Of a stretch of DNA of 64,000 nt, positions 24,523-32,455 are shown one piece after another. The notes under the pieces were generated by a model, which worked only from the letters and a program-made list of their open reading frames with translations, searched no databases and was not told the DNA's origin. This DNA is from Nitrospirillum iridis (GTDB lineage: Bacteria > Pseudomonadota > Alphaproteobacteria > Azospirillales > Azospirillaceae): positions 106,985 through 170,984 of the forward strand of contig NZ_JACIIZ010000009.1 of assembly GCF_014205765.1 (NCBI RefSeq), written 5' to 3'. A program made the translations under genes and the position numbers. Numbering within the stretch: the stretch's first letter is position 1; each line of letters begins with the position of its first letter.

Positions 24523-26700
24523 TCAGCCCGCGTCCTTGACGCAACGGAAACCCACCAGGGCGGAGCGGTCGCGCGACGGCGCCATCAGCAGCAGCTTGCC
24601 ATGCTGGTCGTTGCGGTAGGCCTGCGGGAAGTACCAGATGGAACCCTGGGGCTGGTAGGGGCTGCCACCGCGCAGGATGGCGGCGCGGGTGTGTTCGTCC
24701 TGGTATTCGTCCGTCCATTGCCAGACGGCACCCACCAGATCCTGCACGCCGAAGGGGCTGGCGCCCGCAGGATGCGCGCCCACGACGTCAGGCGGCCGCG
24801 ACAGACGGCCCCGTTCCGGTACCGGCACGGCGTCATCGCGCCAGACGTCGCCCCAGGGATAGCGGCGACCATCCGGCCCCTGTGCGGCGTATTGCCATTC
24901 CCACTCATGGGGCAGGCGCTTGCCGGCCCAGGCGGCGTAGGCCCGCGCATCCTCCTGTGACACCCAGGTGACTGGGCGGTCATCCCAGCCGGCGGGGTAA
25001 GTGCCCCCCTTCCAGTCCTTCAGGAAGTTGCGATCGTCCTTGGGGTGGTAGCCGCTGGCATCCAGGAAGCGCTTGAAGTCCGCGTTCGTCACGGGGAAGC
25101 GGTCGATGAAGAAGCGCGGGAGGGACAGGCGATGCTCATGATGGCGGCGGGGGCTCTCCTCCCAGGGATAGGCCACGTCCACGCCGGCGGCGGTGCCCCC
25201 CTCGATCTCCAGCCCCTGGACGCGGAAGGTGAAGTCACCGGCCGGAATCTCCACCATGCCCGGCGGCGCCTCGGCAGCCGGCGCCGTGGCCGGGATGTCG
25301 ACCAGACGCTGGGGCAAGGGCGCCCAGGCGCGCGGCAGGTTCGACAAGTTGACGGCCGTCATCGCCTTCATGCGCCCCATCAGCGCGGCCGTGGCGCTAT
25401 CAGGGGCGCCGGGCAGGGCCAACACGGCACCGAAGCCCTGGGCCTCCACCGGGAAGGCCAGCAGGAGCTGATCACCCTGGTGCCGCGGCGTCAGTTCCAC
25501 GCCGTGGTACAGGTCGAAGTAGCGCAGCGCCGGCTGGGCGGGGACGGCCAGCACCGCCTGGTCCAGGGCATGATCGTTGCGGTTGATGAGGGTCCAGGCG
25601 ACACGGCCGTCGGCGCCCGGCCAGCGGCTGGCGAAGACGCCGTTGGCCAGCGTGGGATAGAAGGGCTGCCAGTCCGGGCTGGACAGCAGGGGGGCAAGGC
25701 CCCGTTCCAACGTCGCGACCCGGCGCATGGCCTCGCCATCGCGGGCGCTGATGCCGTTCCAGATGCCCCAGACGTTCTCCCACGCCTCCCATCCCACGCC
25801 ATTGAAGAAGGCGTAGTGCAGGTCATCGGTCTTGTCCCGGGCCCAGCGGTCGGAGATGTTGACCATGTGGCGTGTCTCCAGCCACTTGTAGCGGTCGACC
25901 TTGGGCACGGGCGTGAAAGTGTACTGGCCCCAGGACATGAGGTCCCAGGCCACCGCCTCATCCGCCATCACCCCTTCCGGCTGGAAGGCCAGCGGATTGC
26001 CGGCCTTGTCCGCCGCCAGGGAAAAGGCCAGCGGCACGCCATCCTGGGTGTCACCGTTGATGCCGTCGATGCCGATCTCCCGGGCGAGGTCCGCGATGGC
26101 CTGCGGCCAGGGCCGGGCTGGCGCCCGGGTTCCCTGGTCCCACATCATCATGGGCAGCAGCACCCGCACCCCCCGTCGGTGGAAGTCCGCCACCATGGCC
26201 TTCACCGCCGTCAACCCACCCGGCAGGTTGGCCACCTGGTCCAGCTGGTTGCGATCATCGATGCCCATGTTGGGATAGTCGGGCCACAGCAGAACGGCAT
26301 CGATGCCGCCGAAACGGGCCGTCAAATCGTCCAGATAGCGGTCGACGGTGTAGCGGCCGGCGACCGGATCATAGAAATAGCGGTCCTCCACCATCATCTG
26401 GGTCTGGACGAAGCTGGTCCGCGTCCAGGCCAGGCGGGGATCGTCATAGCGGGCGGCATCATAGCCGATGCGGATGCGCCGCTCCTGGCGCCAATGGCGG
26501 ATGTCCGCCAGCCAGGCGTCATAATCGGCCGCCGTGCACTCCTGGTTCCCCCCTTCCCACGCCTCACGCGGGGTGAGGCAGGGCGGACTGTTGATCATCA
26601 GCTGCTTCCAGCTGCCATAAGGCACCGCATGCGTGTCCTGCGCGCCCGCCGGGCCGGCCGTCAGCAGGCCCAGGAGTAGCGCGGGGACGAAGCGGCGCAT
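24523..26700 (-). CDS. Secreted glycosidase-like/FGE-like fusion protein
   Basis: The 725-residue product has a signal peptide (LLLGLLTAGPAGAQD). Residues about 27-430 look like a TIM-barrel glycoside-hydrolase-like domain: AVLLWPDYPNMGIDDRNQLD, VRVLLPMMMWDQGTR, IGIDGINGDTQDGVP. Residues about 480-725 form a formylglycine-generating-enzyme (SUMF1/FGE) fold: MVEIPAGDFTF, IDRFPVTNADFKRFLDASGY, PVTWVSQEDARAYAAWAGKR, and FGVQDLVGAVWQW. The FGE active-site cysteines are missing: the region after ILRGGS reads PYQPQGSIWYF, so it cannot be a sulfatase activator. It is last in an operon with an exported nucleoside hydrolase (10-base gap) and a TonB receptor. I infer carbohydrate or nucleoside-sugar processing outside the cytoplasm. 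Confidence 0.75.
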   Translation of the reverse strand: MRRFVPALLLGLLTAGPAGAQDTHAVPYGSWKQLMINSPPCLTPREAWEGGNQECTAADYDAWLADIRHWRQERRIRIGYDAARYDDPRLAWTRTSFVQTQMMVEDRYFYDPVAGRYTVDRYLDDLTARFGGIDAVLLWPDYPNMGIDDRNQLDQVANLPGGLTAVKAMVADFHRRGVRVLLPMMMWDQGTRAPARPWPQAIADLAREIGIDGINGDTQDGVPLAFSLAADKAGNPLAFQPEGVMADEAVAWDLMSWGQYTFTPVPKVDRYKWLETRHMVNISDRWARDKTDDLHYAFFNGVGWEAWENVWGIWNGISARDGEAMRRVATLERGLAPLLSSPDWQPFYPTLANGVFASRWPGADGRVAWTLINRNDHALDQAVLAVPAQPALRYFDLYHGVELTPRHQGDQLLLAFPVEAQGFGAVLALPGAPDSATAALMGRMKAMTAVNLSNLPRAWAPLPQRLVDIPATAPAAEAPPGMVEIPAGDFTFRVQGLEIEGGTAAGVDVAYPWEESPRRHHEHRLSLPRFFIDRFPVTNADFKRFLDASGYHPKDDRNFLKDWKGGTYPAGWDDRPVTWVSQEDARAYAAWAGKRLPHEWEWQYAAQGPDGRRYPWGDVWRDDAVPVPERGRLSRPPDVVGAHPAGASPFGVQDLVGAVWQWTDEYQDEHTRAAILRGGSPYQPQGSIWYFPQAYRNDQHGKLLLMAPSRDRSALVGFRCVKDAG

Positions 26701-26710
26701 GGCGTTCCCT

Positions 26711-27679
26711 TCAGGGCTGGGTCAGCAGGTTGTTCATCAGCAAATCCAGGATGCCTTCCTTATCCTCTTTCAGGCAGACCTGCATGTTGGTGGGGCCGGG
26801 CGCCGGCACCGTCTCCCCCTTCGGGCCCACCGTCAGGCGCAGGGGCGTGGCGGGACACAGCTTGGGGTCCAGCACATAGGCCACGGGCACCAGGTCAAAC
26901 AGCGTGGGGGTGATCTGGCCCCAGCCGTTGAGCCGGCGCCACTGGTGGTACATCAGGGCCAGCGCGTCAGTCATGGGCGTGCCGGCGGCAAACAGGATGT
27001 CGCGCTTCACCTCGTCCAGTTTCAACCGCGTGCTGTCCAGCGGCATGACCACCAGGGGAACGCCGCTGGCGAACAGCTTCCGGGCGGACGGGATGTCGGA
27101 ATAGATGTTGTATTCCGGCGTCGGTCCCTTCAGCGGGCCATAACCCGTGTCGTCATAGCCGGCATGGACCGATCCGCCCATCATCACCACCCGCTTGAGC
27201 TTGGCAAAGCCTGCGGGGTCGCGGTCGATCACCGCGCCCAGGGTGCTGGGCGGCGCCAGCGAGATCAGGGTGACCTGACCCGGATAGCGGCGCGCCTGCT
27301 CCAGAATGAAGTCAACGGCCGAGGGCACGGCGGCGACCGGGGCCGGCTGCGCCTCCGCCCAGCGCTTCTGGGTGTACGGCGTGGTATTGGCGGTGGCCGG
27401 GCCTTGGGCCACGGGAATATCGGTGCGGCCGGCGATGGCCAGCAGACGATGCAGCTGGCGCACGCGCAAGGCCGTGTCACCCCACGCGGCGGTGACGCCC
27501 AGGACCTCCAGGCGCGGATCGGTCAGGGCAGGCGCCAGCGCGAAAGCGTCGTCGATATCATCGCCGATATCGGTGTCGATGATGACCTTTTCCGTCGCCA
27601 GCGCGACGGGCGGCGCCAGCACGAAGGTGCCCAACACGCCCATGGCGAGCGCGCGGAACAGGAAAGCGATTCGGATCAT
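26711..27679 (-). CDS. Exported nucleoside hydrolase
   Basis: From ATG 27679 the product is 322 residues with a signal peptide ending near VALATEK, so it is probably periplasmic. The calcium-site motif is present as VIIDTDIGDDIDDAF, with VVMMGGSVHAG and TPEYNIYSDIPSA downstream. The usual nucleoside hydrolase is cytosolic, so export is notable. It lies between a TonB receptor gene (115-base gap upstream) and the FGE-like fusion (10-base gap), all leftward. It would release bases from nucleosides in the periplasm. Confidence 0.9.
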   Translation of the reverse strand: MIRIAFLFRALAMGVLGTFVLAPPVALATEKVIIDTDIGDDIDDAFALAPALTDPRLEVLGVTAAWGDTALRVRQLHRLLAIAGRTDIPVAQGPATANTTPYTQKRWAEAQPAPVAAVPSAVDFILEQARRYPGQVTLISLAPPSTLGAVIDRDPAGFAKLKRVVMMGGSVHAGYDDTGYGPLKGPTPEYNIYSDIPSARKLFASGVPLVVMPLDSTRLKLDEVKRDILFAAGTPMTDALALMYHQWRRLNGWGQITPTLFDLVPVAYVLDPKLCPATPLRLTVGPKGETVPAPGPTNMQVCLKEDKEGILDLLMNNLLTQP

Positions 27680-27794
27680 GAGTCCCCTCAGGGGCGCCAG
27701 GGCCCCTCCACGCCGGCGGGGTTCCGGCGAATGAGGTCCCGTCACGGTATCCCGGCGGCGGTTCGCGCCGCCGGGAAAGACCGCTGGACTGGTA

Positions 27795-29993
27795 TTAGAA
27801 CGAGTACTTGGCCTGAACACCGAAGATGCGGGGTTCGTTGACCATGCCCGTCAGGTTGTTGAAGTCGATGGCGCCGATGACGCGAATCTGGTCCAGCACG
27901 TTGCGGACGAAGCCCGCGACCTCGTACCCGGCATCGTTCTTGTAGCCGATGCGGATGCCGCCATCCAGGAAGGGCTTACCCGTGAACTCCTTCGCCGTGT
28001 ACAGGAAGAAGTTGTCTTCGCCGCGGTAGGCCCAGTCGGTGTAGAAGAACACCTCGCCGTCCGCGCCAACCGGCACGCCATAGCGCAGGGTGGCGTTCAG
28101 GATCCACTTCGGCGCCTCGGGCAGCGGGTTGCCGTTGAGCAGGGCGTTGCCCGACGCGTTCAGCGCATTGGTCACAGTGCAGCCGCCGCCGCAGGTGGCG
28201 ACCGACACGGTCGGATCCTGGATTTCGGTGTGGTTGTAGCTGCCGCCGGCGGTGACCAGCAGATGCTCGATCGGCTTCGCCTCGATCTCCAACTCCACGC
28301 CATAGCCGATGGCGTGATCGGCGTTCAGCAGACGGGCGGTGTTGCTGGCGCCGCCCACGGCGGTCAGCTGCATGTCGCTGGTGTCGTAGTAGTAGCCGGT
28401 CAGGTTGAGGCTGGCGCGCTTGTCGAACAGCGACGACTTGATGCCCGCCTCATAGGAGATGGTGGTCTCGGCCTTGGCGGTCGACGTGGCGTTGGCGAAG
28501 GTGACGCGATCCTGGATGGACGGCGCCAGATAGCCGGTGGCCACACGGACGAAGGCGTTCACGTCGCTGGTGATGGCGTAATCGGCCGACACGTCCCAGG
28601 AGGCGTTGCCACCGTTGACGCTGGTGCGCAGGAACAAGGGGCCGGTGTAGCCGAAGTCGCGAATGGATTCGACCGACTTGTTGTCGTGCGAGTAGCGCAC
28701 GCCGCCGCCCAGGGTCAGGGCGTCGGTGACCTTGTACTTGACCGAGCCGAAGATGCCATCGGTCTCGCTGCGGTCCTTGTGGCGGACCTGGTCGTCAATG
28801 GCGCCGGTGGAGGTGACGTAGTCGTAGTCCTTACCGGTCATATAGGAGTTGAAGTAGTACAAGCCCCCCTGCAGCAACCAGGGGCCCAGGTCGTTGGTGG
28901 CCAGGCGCACTTCCTGGCTCAGCTCACGCGGGGAGTTGTAGCCGCCCGTCTCCACCGAGAACGGCACGGTGGACGGCACGCCGCCGTCGATGTCGCCGCG
29001 GCTGAAGACATTGGCGCGCTCATACCCGCTGACCGAGGTGATGGTCACCGGGCCAGCGTCGTAGACGACGTGCAGGTTGGAACCGAAGGAGTTCAGCTTC
29101 TGCGGGTTGGCGCCATCCTGGTTGGCCTTCTCGATATCGAAGCCGTCGACCAGGTCGTTGGTGCCCTTCTTGATGATGTTGGCGCGGAACAGGCGAGCGG
29201 AGCCGTCCAATTCGCGGCCATGGACATTCAGCAGGATGTCCAGGTTCTCATTCGGCGTGTATTCCAGCTGGAAGCGACCGGCCAGATCGCGATAGCCCTC
29301 GAAGTCCGTGTCGTTCTTGGTGCTGATGTCCTGGTTTTGGACCCAGTCGTTCCGGCGCTGCATGTTCACCGAGGCGCGGTACTTCAGCACGTTCTTGACG
29401 ATGGGGCCGCTGACGGCGCCGGTGAAGTTCACCGTGTCATAGCTGCCGTAGGTCAGGTCGGAGAAGCCGCTGAAGGTGTCGGTCGGCTTGGCGCTGTCGA
29501 TCTTGACCACGCCGGCCGGGGTGTTCTTGCCGAACAGCGTGCCCTGGGGGCCGCGCAGCACTTCCACCGCGCCGACGTCGAACACCGGGAAGGCCTTCAG
29601 CATGGGGTTTTCCATGGCGACATCGTCGAACACCACAGATACCGGCTGCGAAGCGTTGGGATCGAAGTCGGCGTTGCCCAGGCCGCGTATATAGAAGCGC
29701 GGATAGGTGCGACCGAATGACGACTCCGCCTGCAGGCTGGGCGTGCGCGCCGCCAGGAAGCGGATGTCCATGCCGCTGGAGTTCAGGACATCCAGCTTCT
29801 CGCCGCTGATGGAGGTGACGGCGATGGGCACTTCACGCTCCAGCGCCGGTCGACGTTCCGCCGACACAATAATTTCTTGAAGCTTGTCCGACGCCTCTTC
29901 GGCGTGGACCACGCCAGCCAGACCGACCAGGCCAAAAGCCGACATACCCATAAGCGCGGACTTCAGCCCGCGGCTCTTCTCAACCCTCATCAT
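27795..29993 (-). CDS. TonB-dependent receptor, first gene of a nucleoside-use operon
   Basis: From ATG 29993 the product is 732 residues. AAGGG sits 7 bases upstream, which decides this start over the one five codons earlier. A signal peptide ends VVHAEEA, followed by a TonB box-like LQEIIVSAERR, a plug (FYIRGLGNADFD, VFDVGAVEVLRGPQGTLFGK) and a barrel ending FGVQAKYSF. It belongs to the CirA/FecA-like group that often takes up carbohydrates or aromatic compounds in alphaproteobacteria and sphingomonads. The downstream exported nucleoside hydrolase suggests a nucleoside or nucleoside-containing ligand; this is inference. Confidence 0.92.
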   Translation of the reverse strand: MMRVEKSRGLKSALMGMSAFGLVGLAGVVHAEEASDKLQEIIVSAERRPALEREVPIAVTSISGEKLDVLNSSGMDIRFLAARTPSLQAESSFGRTYPRFYIRGLGNADFDPNASQPVSVVFDDVAMENPMLKAFPVFDVGAVEVLRGPQGTLFGKNTPAGVVKIDSAKPTDTFSGFSDLTYGSYDTVNFTGAVSGPIVKNVLKYRASVNMQRRNDWVQNQDISTKNDTDFEGYRDLAGRFQLEYTPNENLDILLNVHGRELDGSARLFRANIIKKGTNDLVDGFDIEKANQDGANPQKLNSFGSNLHVVYDAGPVTITSVSGYERANVFSRGDIDGGVPSTVPFSVETGGYNSPRELSQEVRLATNDLGPWLLQGGLYYFNSYMTGKDYDYVTSTGAIDDQVRHKDRSETDGIFGSVKYKVTDALTLGGGVRYSHDNKSVESIRDFGYTGPLFLRTSVNGGNASWDVSADYAITSDVNAFVRVATGYLAPSIQDRVTFANATSTAKAETTISYEAGIKSSLFDKRASLNLTGYYYDTSDMQLTAVGGASNTARLLNADHAIGYGVELEIEAKPIEHLLVTAGGSYNHTEIQDPTVSVATCGGGCTVTNALNASGNALLNGNPLPEAPKWILNATLRYGVPVGADGEVFFYTDWAYRGEDNFFLYTAKEFTGKPFLDGGIRIGYKNDAGYEVAGFVRNVLDQIRVIGAIDFNNLTGMVNEPRIFGVQAKYSF

Positions 29994-30216
29994 GCTCGAT
30001 CCCTTCAACTTTTCCAGGCCCTTGGCGGACCTGCTTTTGCGTTGCCCGTAGCACCATCCCCGCCTCGAAGCCTAGGCCAGGTCCGGCTGGGGAAGGGTAC
30101 ATGGCAGCTTTTGTTTGCGGCAGCCCCACTACTCCCGAAGGTCTTTCAAATCCAACAAGAAAGCGAGGGCCGGACCGAATTTTTGCGGCGGCGCACATAA
30201 TTTGATGCGCGGGTGT

Positions 30217-30231
30217 TGCCGCAATGCGGCA
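30217..30231. promoter_or_regulatory. Palindrome in the polysaccharide operon leader
   Basis: TGCCGCA and TGCGGCA form a perfect 7-base inverted repeat around one A, flanked by GGGTGT and CCC that could extend it imperfectly to a GC-rich hairpin. Confidence 0.4.
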
Positions 30232-30361
30232 CCCATGCCGGAGGTCCTAGCAAAATCAGCGCCACTCCAGGGTTTGCGCGACGCAAGCAGGTTGACGCCT
30301 CGGGACTTTGGCAAAAATGCTCATAGACTGGGCGCACGCGCCGAGGAAACCGCCCAGTAAT

Positions 30362-30375
30362 TAGGCATTTGCCTA
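30362..30375. promoter_or_regulatory. Palindrome in the polysaccharide operon leader
   Basis: TAGGCA-TT-TGCCTA is a perfect 6-base inverted repeat with a two-base spacer, 28 bases before the larger palindrome at 30403. Confidence 0.35.
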
Positions 30376-30402
30376 CCCTCTCGGCGACCTTTCCGATGGG
30401 AA

Positions 30403-30418
30403 CCCTTCAATTGAAGGG
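30403..30418. promoter_or_regulatory. 16-base perfect palindrome in the polysaccharide operon leader
   Basis: CCCTTCAATTGAAGGG reads the same on both strands with no spacer. It lies 363 bases before the exporter permease and 410 bases before the TonB receptor start. It is a likely dimer-bound regulatory site. Confidence 0.5.
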
Positions 30419-30558
30419 CGTTGGCAGACAGAGCCTTAGAATAGCCACACAGAGCCGGTGGAGTGTCCGCCCTCAGTCCGGAAGCCCCCCACAACGCGCA
30501 TTCCGGCCTGCGATCCACGCCGGGGAGAGTTCGAGGTTTTAGGATGGATCAGCACGAG

Positions 30559-30575
30559 GGGGTTATGGTAACCCC
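30559..30575. promoter_or_regulatory. Palindrome in the polysaccharide operon leader
   Basis: GGGGTTA-TGG-TAACCCC is a perfect 7-base inverted repeat, 206 bases before the exporter permease start. Confidence 0.4.
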
Positions 30576-30780
30576 TGAGCGGTTGAGAACGCCCCTGACC
30601 GCCGTCTTGGAAATGGATCTCCTGGGACTATCCCGGGGGGAGACTGTCCTGGACGACGGTGAAGGACCGCCTCAGGCCGACCGCCATGCCCGTCTTCCGG
30701 CGCGTCAGCGCCCGTCGTCCACACTAAACGGAACCCGGTGACCGGACCATGGCGAGATTTGTTTTGGAGCCGTCTTACAC

Positions 30781-31635
30781 ATGACCGTCGCCGGTAAGCC
30801 GCTTTCCGCCCAGGCGGACCCCATCGAAACCGCCAAGTCGGCGAGACCCAATCGCGGATCGCTGGCCCTTCAAGACCTGGGTAGCGGACTCAGCAAGCAC
30901 TGGCTTTGGCGCGCCATGGCCATGCAGGACATCGTGTTGCGGTATCGGGGTTCCGTCCTGGGGCCCTTATGGCTGACCCTGAGCGCCGCCATCATGATCG
31001 CGGCGATGGGCTTGATCTATTCACAGCTCTTCAACATCGACCCCATCCGCTATGTGCCGTTCCTGGCCGTTGGCTTGCTAACCTGGCAGTTCATCTCCTC
31101 TGTCATCACCGATGGCTGTGAGGTGTTCATGTCGGTGCAGCACGCGATCCAGCAGGTGCGGCTGCCCTATACGGTGCATGTGTTCCGCAGTGTGTTCCGC
31201 AACCTGCTGATCCTGGGCCACAACGCGGTGCTGATCCCCATCGCCTTCCTGGTGATGGGTCACGGCATCGGTTGGGAGGCGCTGATGGCCATCCCCGGAC
31301 TGCTGCTGCTGTGTCTCAACGGCATTTGGATCAGCCTATTGCTGGGTATGGTCAGCGCCCGCTTCCGCGACATTCCGCCCATCGTGGCCGCCCTGCTGCA
31401 GGTCGTGTTTTTCGCCACCCCGGTCTTCTGGCCGGTGGAAAATCTGGGCAGGTTCCGCCACCTTGGCGAAATGAACCCGCTGTTTGCCGCCATTGACATC
31501 GTCCGGGCACCATTGCTCGGCGAACCGACCGCGCCGCACTCCTGGCTGATCGTGGGCATCATGACCACGGGAGGCTTGGTCATGACCGCCGGCTTCTTCA
31601 GCCGGTTCCGGTCCCGGATCGCTTATTGGGTGTGA
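30781..31635 (+). CDS. wzm: ABC-2 type polysaccharide exporter permease (Wzm/KpsM-like)
   Basis: The 284-residue product is an inner-membrane ABC-2 permease that moves a finished polysaccharide or polysaccharide-lipid out of the cytoplasm. It has a 40-residue cytoplasmic N-terminus, the ABC-2 entry motif AMAMQDIVLRYRGSVLGPLW and six membrane helices, and ends RFRSRIAYWV. GGAG lies 11 bases before ATG 30781. The matching ATPase gene starts 4 bases after its stop. It is the first of five closely packed rightward genes. Whether the cargo is capsule, O-antigen or another glycan is not visible. Confidence 0.92.
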   Translation: MTVAGKPLSAQADPIETAKSARPNRGSLALQDLGSGLSKHWLWRAMAMQDIVLRYRGSVLGPLWLTLSAAIMIAAMGLIYSQLFNIDPIRYVPFLAVGLLTWQFISSVITDGCEVFMSVQHAIQQVRLPYTVHVFRSVFRNLLILGHNAVLIPIAFLVMGHGIGWEALMAIPGLLLLCLNGIWISLLLGMVSARFRDIPPIVAALLQVVFFATPVFWPVENLGRFRHLGEMNPLFAAIDIVRAPLLGEPTAPHSWLIVGIMTTGGLVMTAGFFSRFRSRIAYWV

Positions 31636-31639
31636 TCTT

Positions 31640-32398
31640 ATGGCCTCGTTGCATTTGCAAGACCTGACGGTCGAGTTTCCCATCTACCAGGCCAGCGGAC
31701 GGTCGCTGAAAAAGGCGCTCTTCTCAGCCCCCCTGGTCGGCAGCAACCTGGCCCGGGATGCGTCAAACCGCATCCAGGTTCGCGCCTTGAACCATCTGAC
31801 CTTGTCGATCGAGAAGGGCGACCGCGTCGGCCTGATCGGCCCCAATGGCTCGGGAAAGACAACGCTGCTGAAAACGCTGGCCGGGATTTATGAACCGACC
31901 GGCGGCGCGCTGCACATCCAAGGTCGTATTTCCGCCCTGCTGGACGTGTCCTTGGGCCTGAACCCGGAAGCCACGGGGCGTGAGAACATCATGCTGCGCG
32001 GGATGTACATGGGCATCCACCCCAAGGACATGCAGGGCCATGTCGAGGAGGTCGTCGAGTTCACGGAACTCGGCCCCTATATCGACATGCCGGTGCGGAC
32101 TTATTCAGCGGGCATGATGCTGCGTCTGGCCTTCGCCGCGTCCACATGCGTCGAGCCGGAAATCCTGCTGATGGACGAATGGCTGGCGGCCGGCGACAGC
32201 CACTTCCTGGCGAAGGCGCAAAAGCGCATGGAAGATTTCGTGCAACGGTCCAGCCTCATGGTGCTGGCGTCGCATTCGCTGGATCTGCTGGGCAAGTGGT
32301 GCAACAAAGGGCTGTACTTGCGCAACGGCAACGTCATCGCATACGGTCCCCTGGCCGAGGTTGCGGACATCTACCAGCAGTCGCTGGCTGACACCTGA
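31640..32398 (+). CDS. wzt: ABC polysaccharide exporter ATPase (Wzt/KpsT-like, no C-terminal glycan-binding domain)
   Basis: The 252-residue ATPase drives the Wzm permease. Walker A is GPNGSGKT at 67-74, the signature is YSAGMMLRLAFA, Walker B is ILLMDEWLAAGD and the H-loop is LASHS. It ends about 15 residues after the nucleotide-binding domain, so it lacks the extra C-terminal domain with which long Wzt proteins recognise a capped O-antigen. This makes it KpsT-like. Four bases separate it from the permease gene and 57 from the next gene. Confidence 0.92.
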   Translation: MASLHLQDLTVEFPIYQASGRSLKKALFSAPLVGSNLARDASNRIQVRALNHLTLSIEKGDRVGLIGPNGSGKTTLLKTLAGIYEPTGGALHIQGRISALLDVSLGLNPEATGRENIMLRGMYMGIHPKDMQGHVEEVVEFTELGPYIDMPVRTYSAGMMLRLAFAASTCVEPEILLMDEWLAAGDSHFLAKAQKRMEDFVQRSSLMVLASHSLDLLGKWCNKGLYLRNGNVIAYGPLAEVADIYQQSLADT

Positions 32399-32455
32399 TA
32401 GCCGCCGCTCCACCAGTTCTTCCCCGCAGGGACATCCCGGAACAAACCGTCGATC

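Larger units (their letters stand above)
29994..30780. other. 787-base gene-free region between divergent operons
   Basis: No reading frame here has convincing protein character; the longest (30463-30741) is low-complexity and lacks family features. The segment from about 30090 to 30450 is clearly less GC-rich than its neighbours. It holds at least four perfect palindromes, listed separately. It must contain promoters for the TonB receptor operon and the polysaccharide-export operon, and is large enough for a long leader or a small RNA. No JUMPstart/ops element was found. Confidence 0.6.

Noticed and set aside
24523..26700. Sulfatase-activating formylglycine-generating enzyme
   Set aside because: The active-site cysteines are missing and no sulfatase gene is in the window.
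30463..30741. 92-codon reading frame before the polysaccharide operon
   Set aside because: No ribosome site, biased low-information composition and no recognisable family; it overlaps the palindrome-rich leader.
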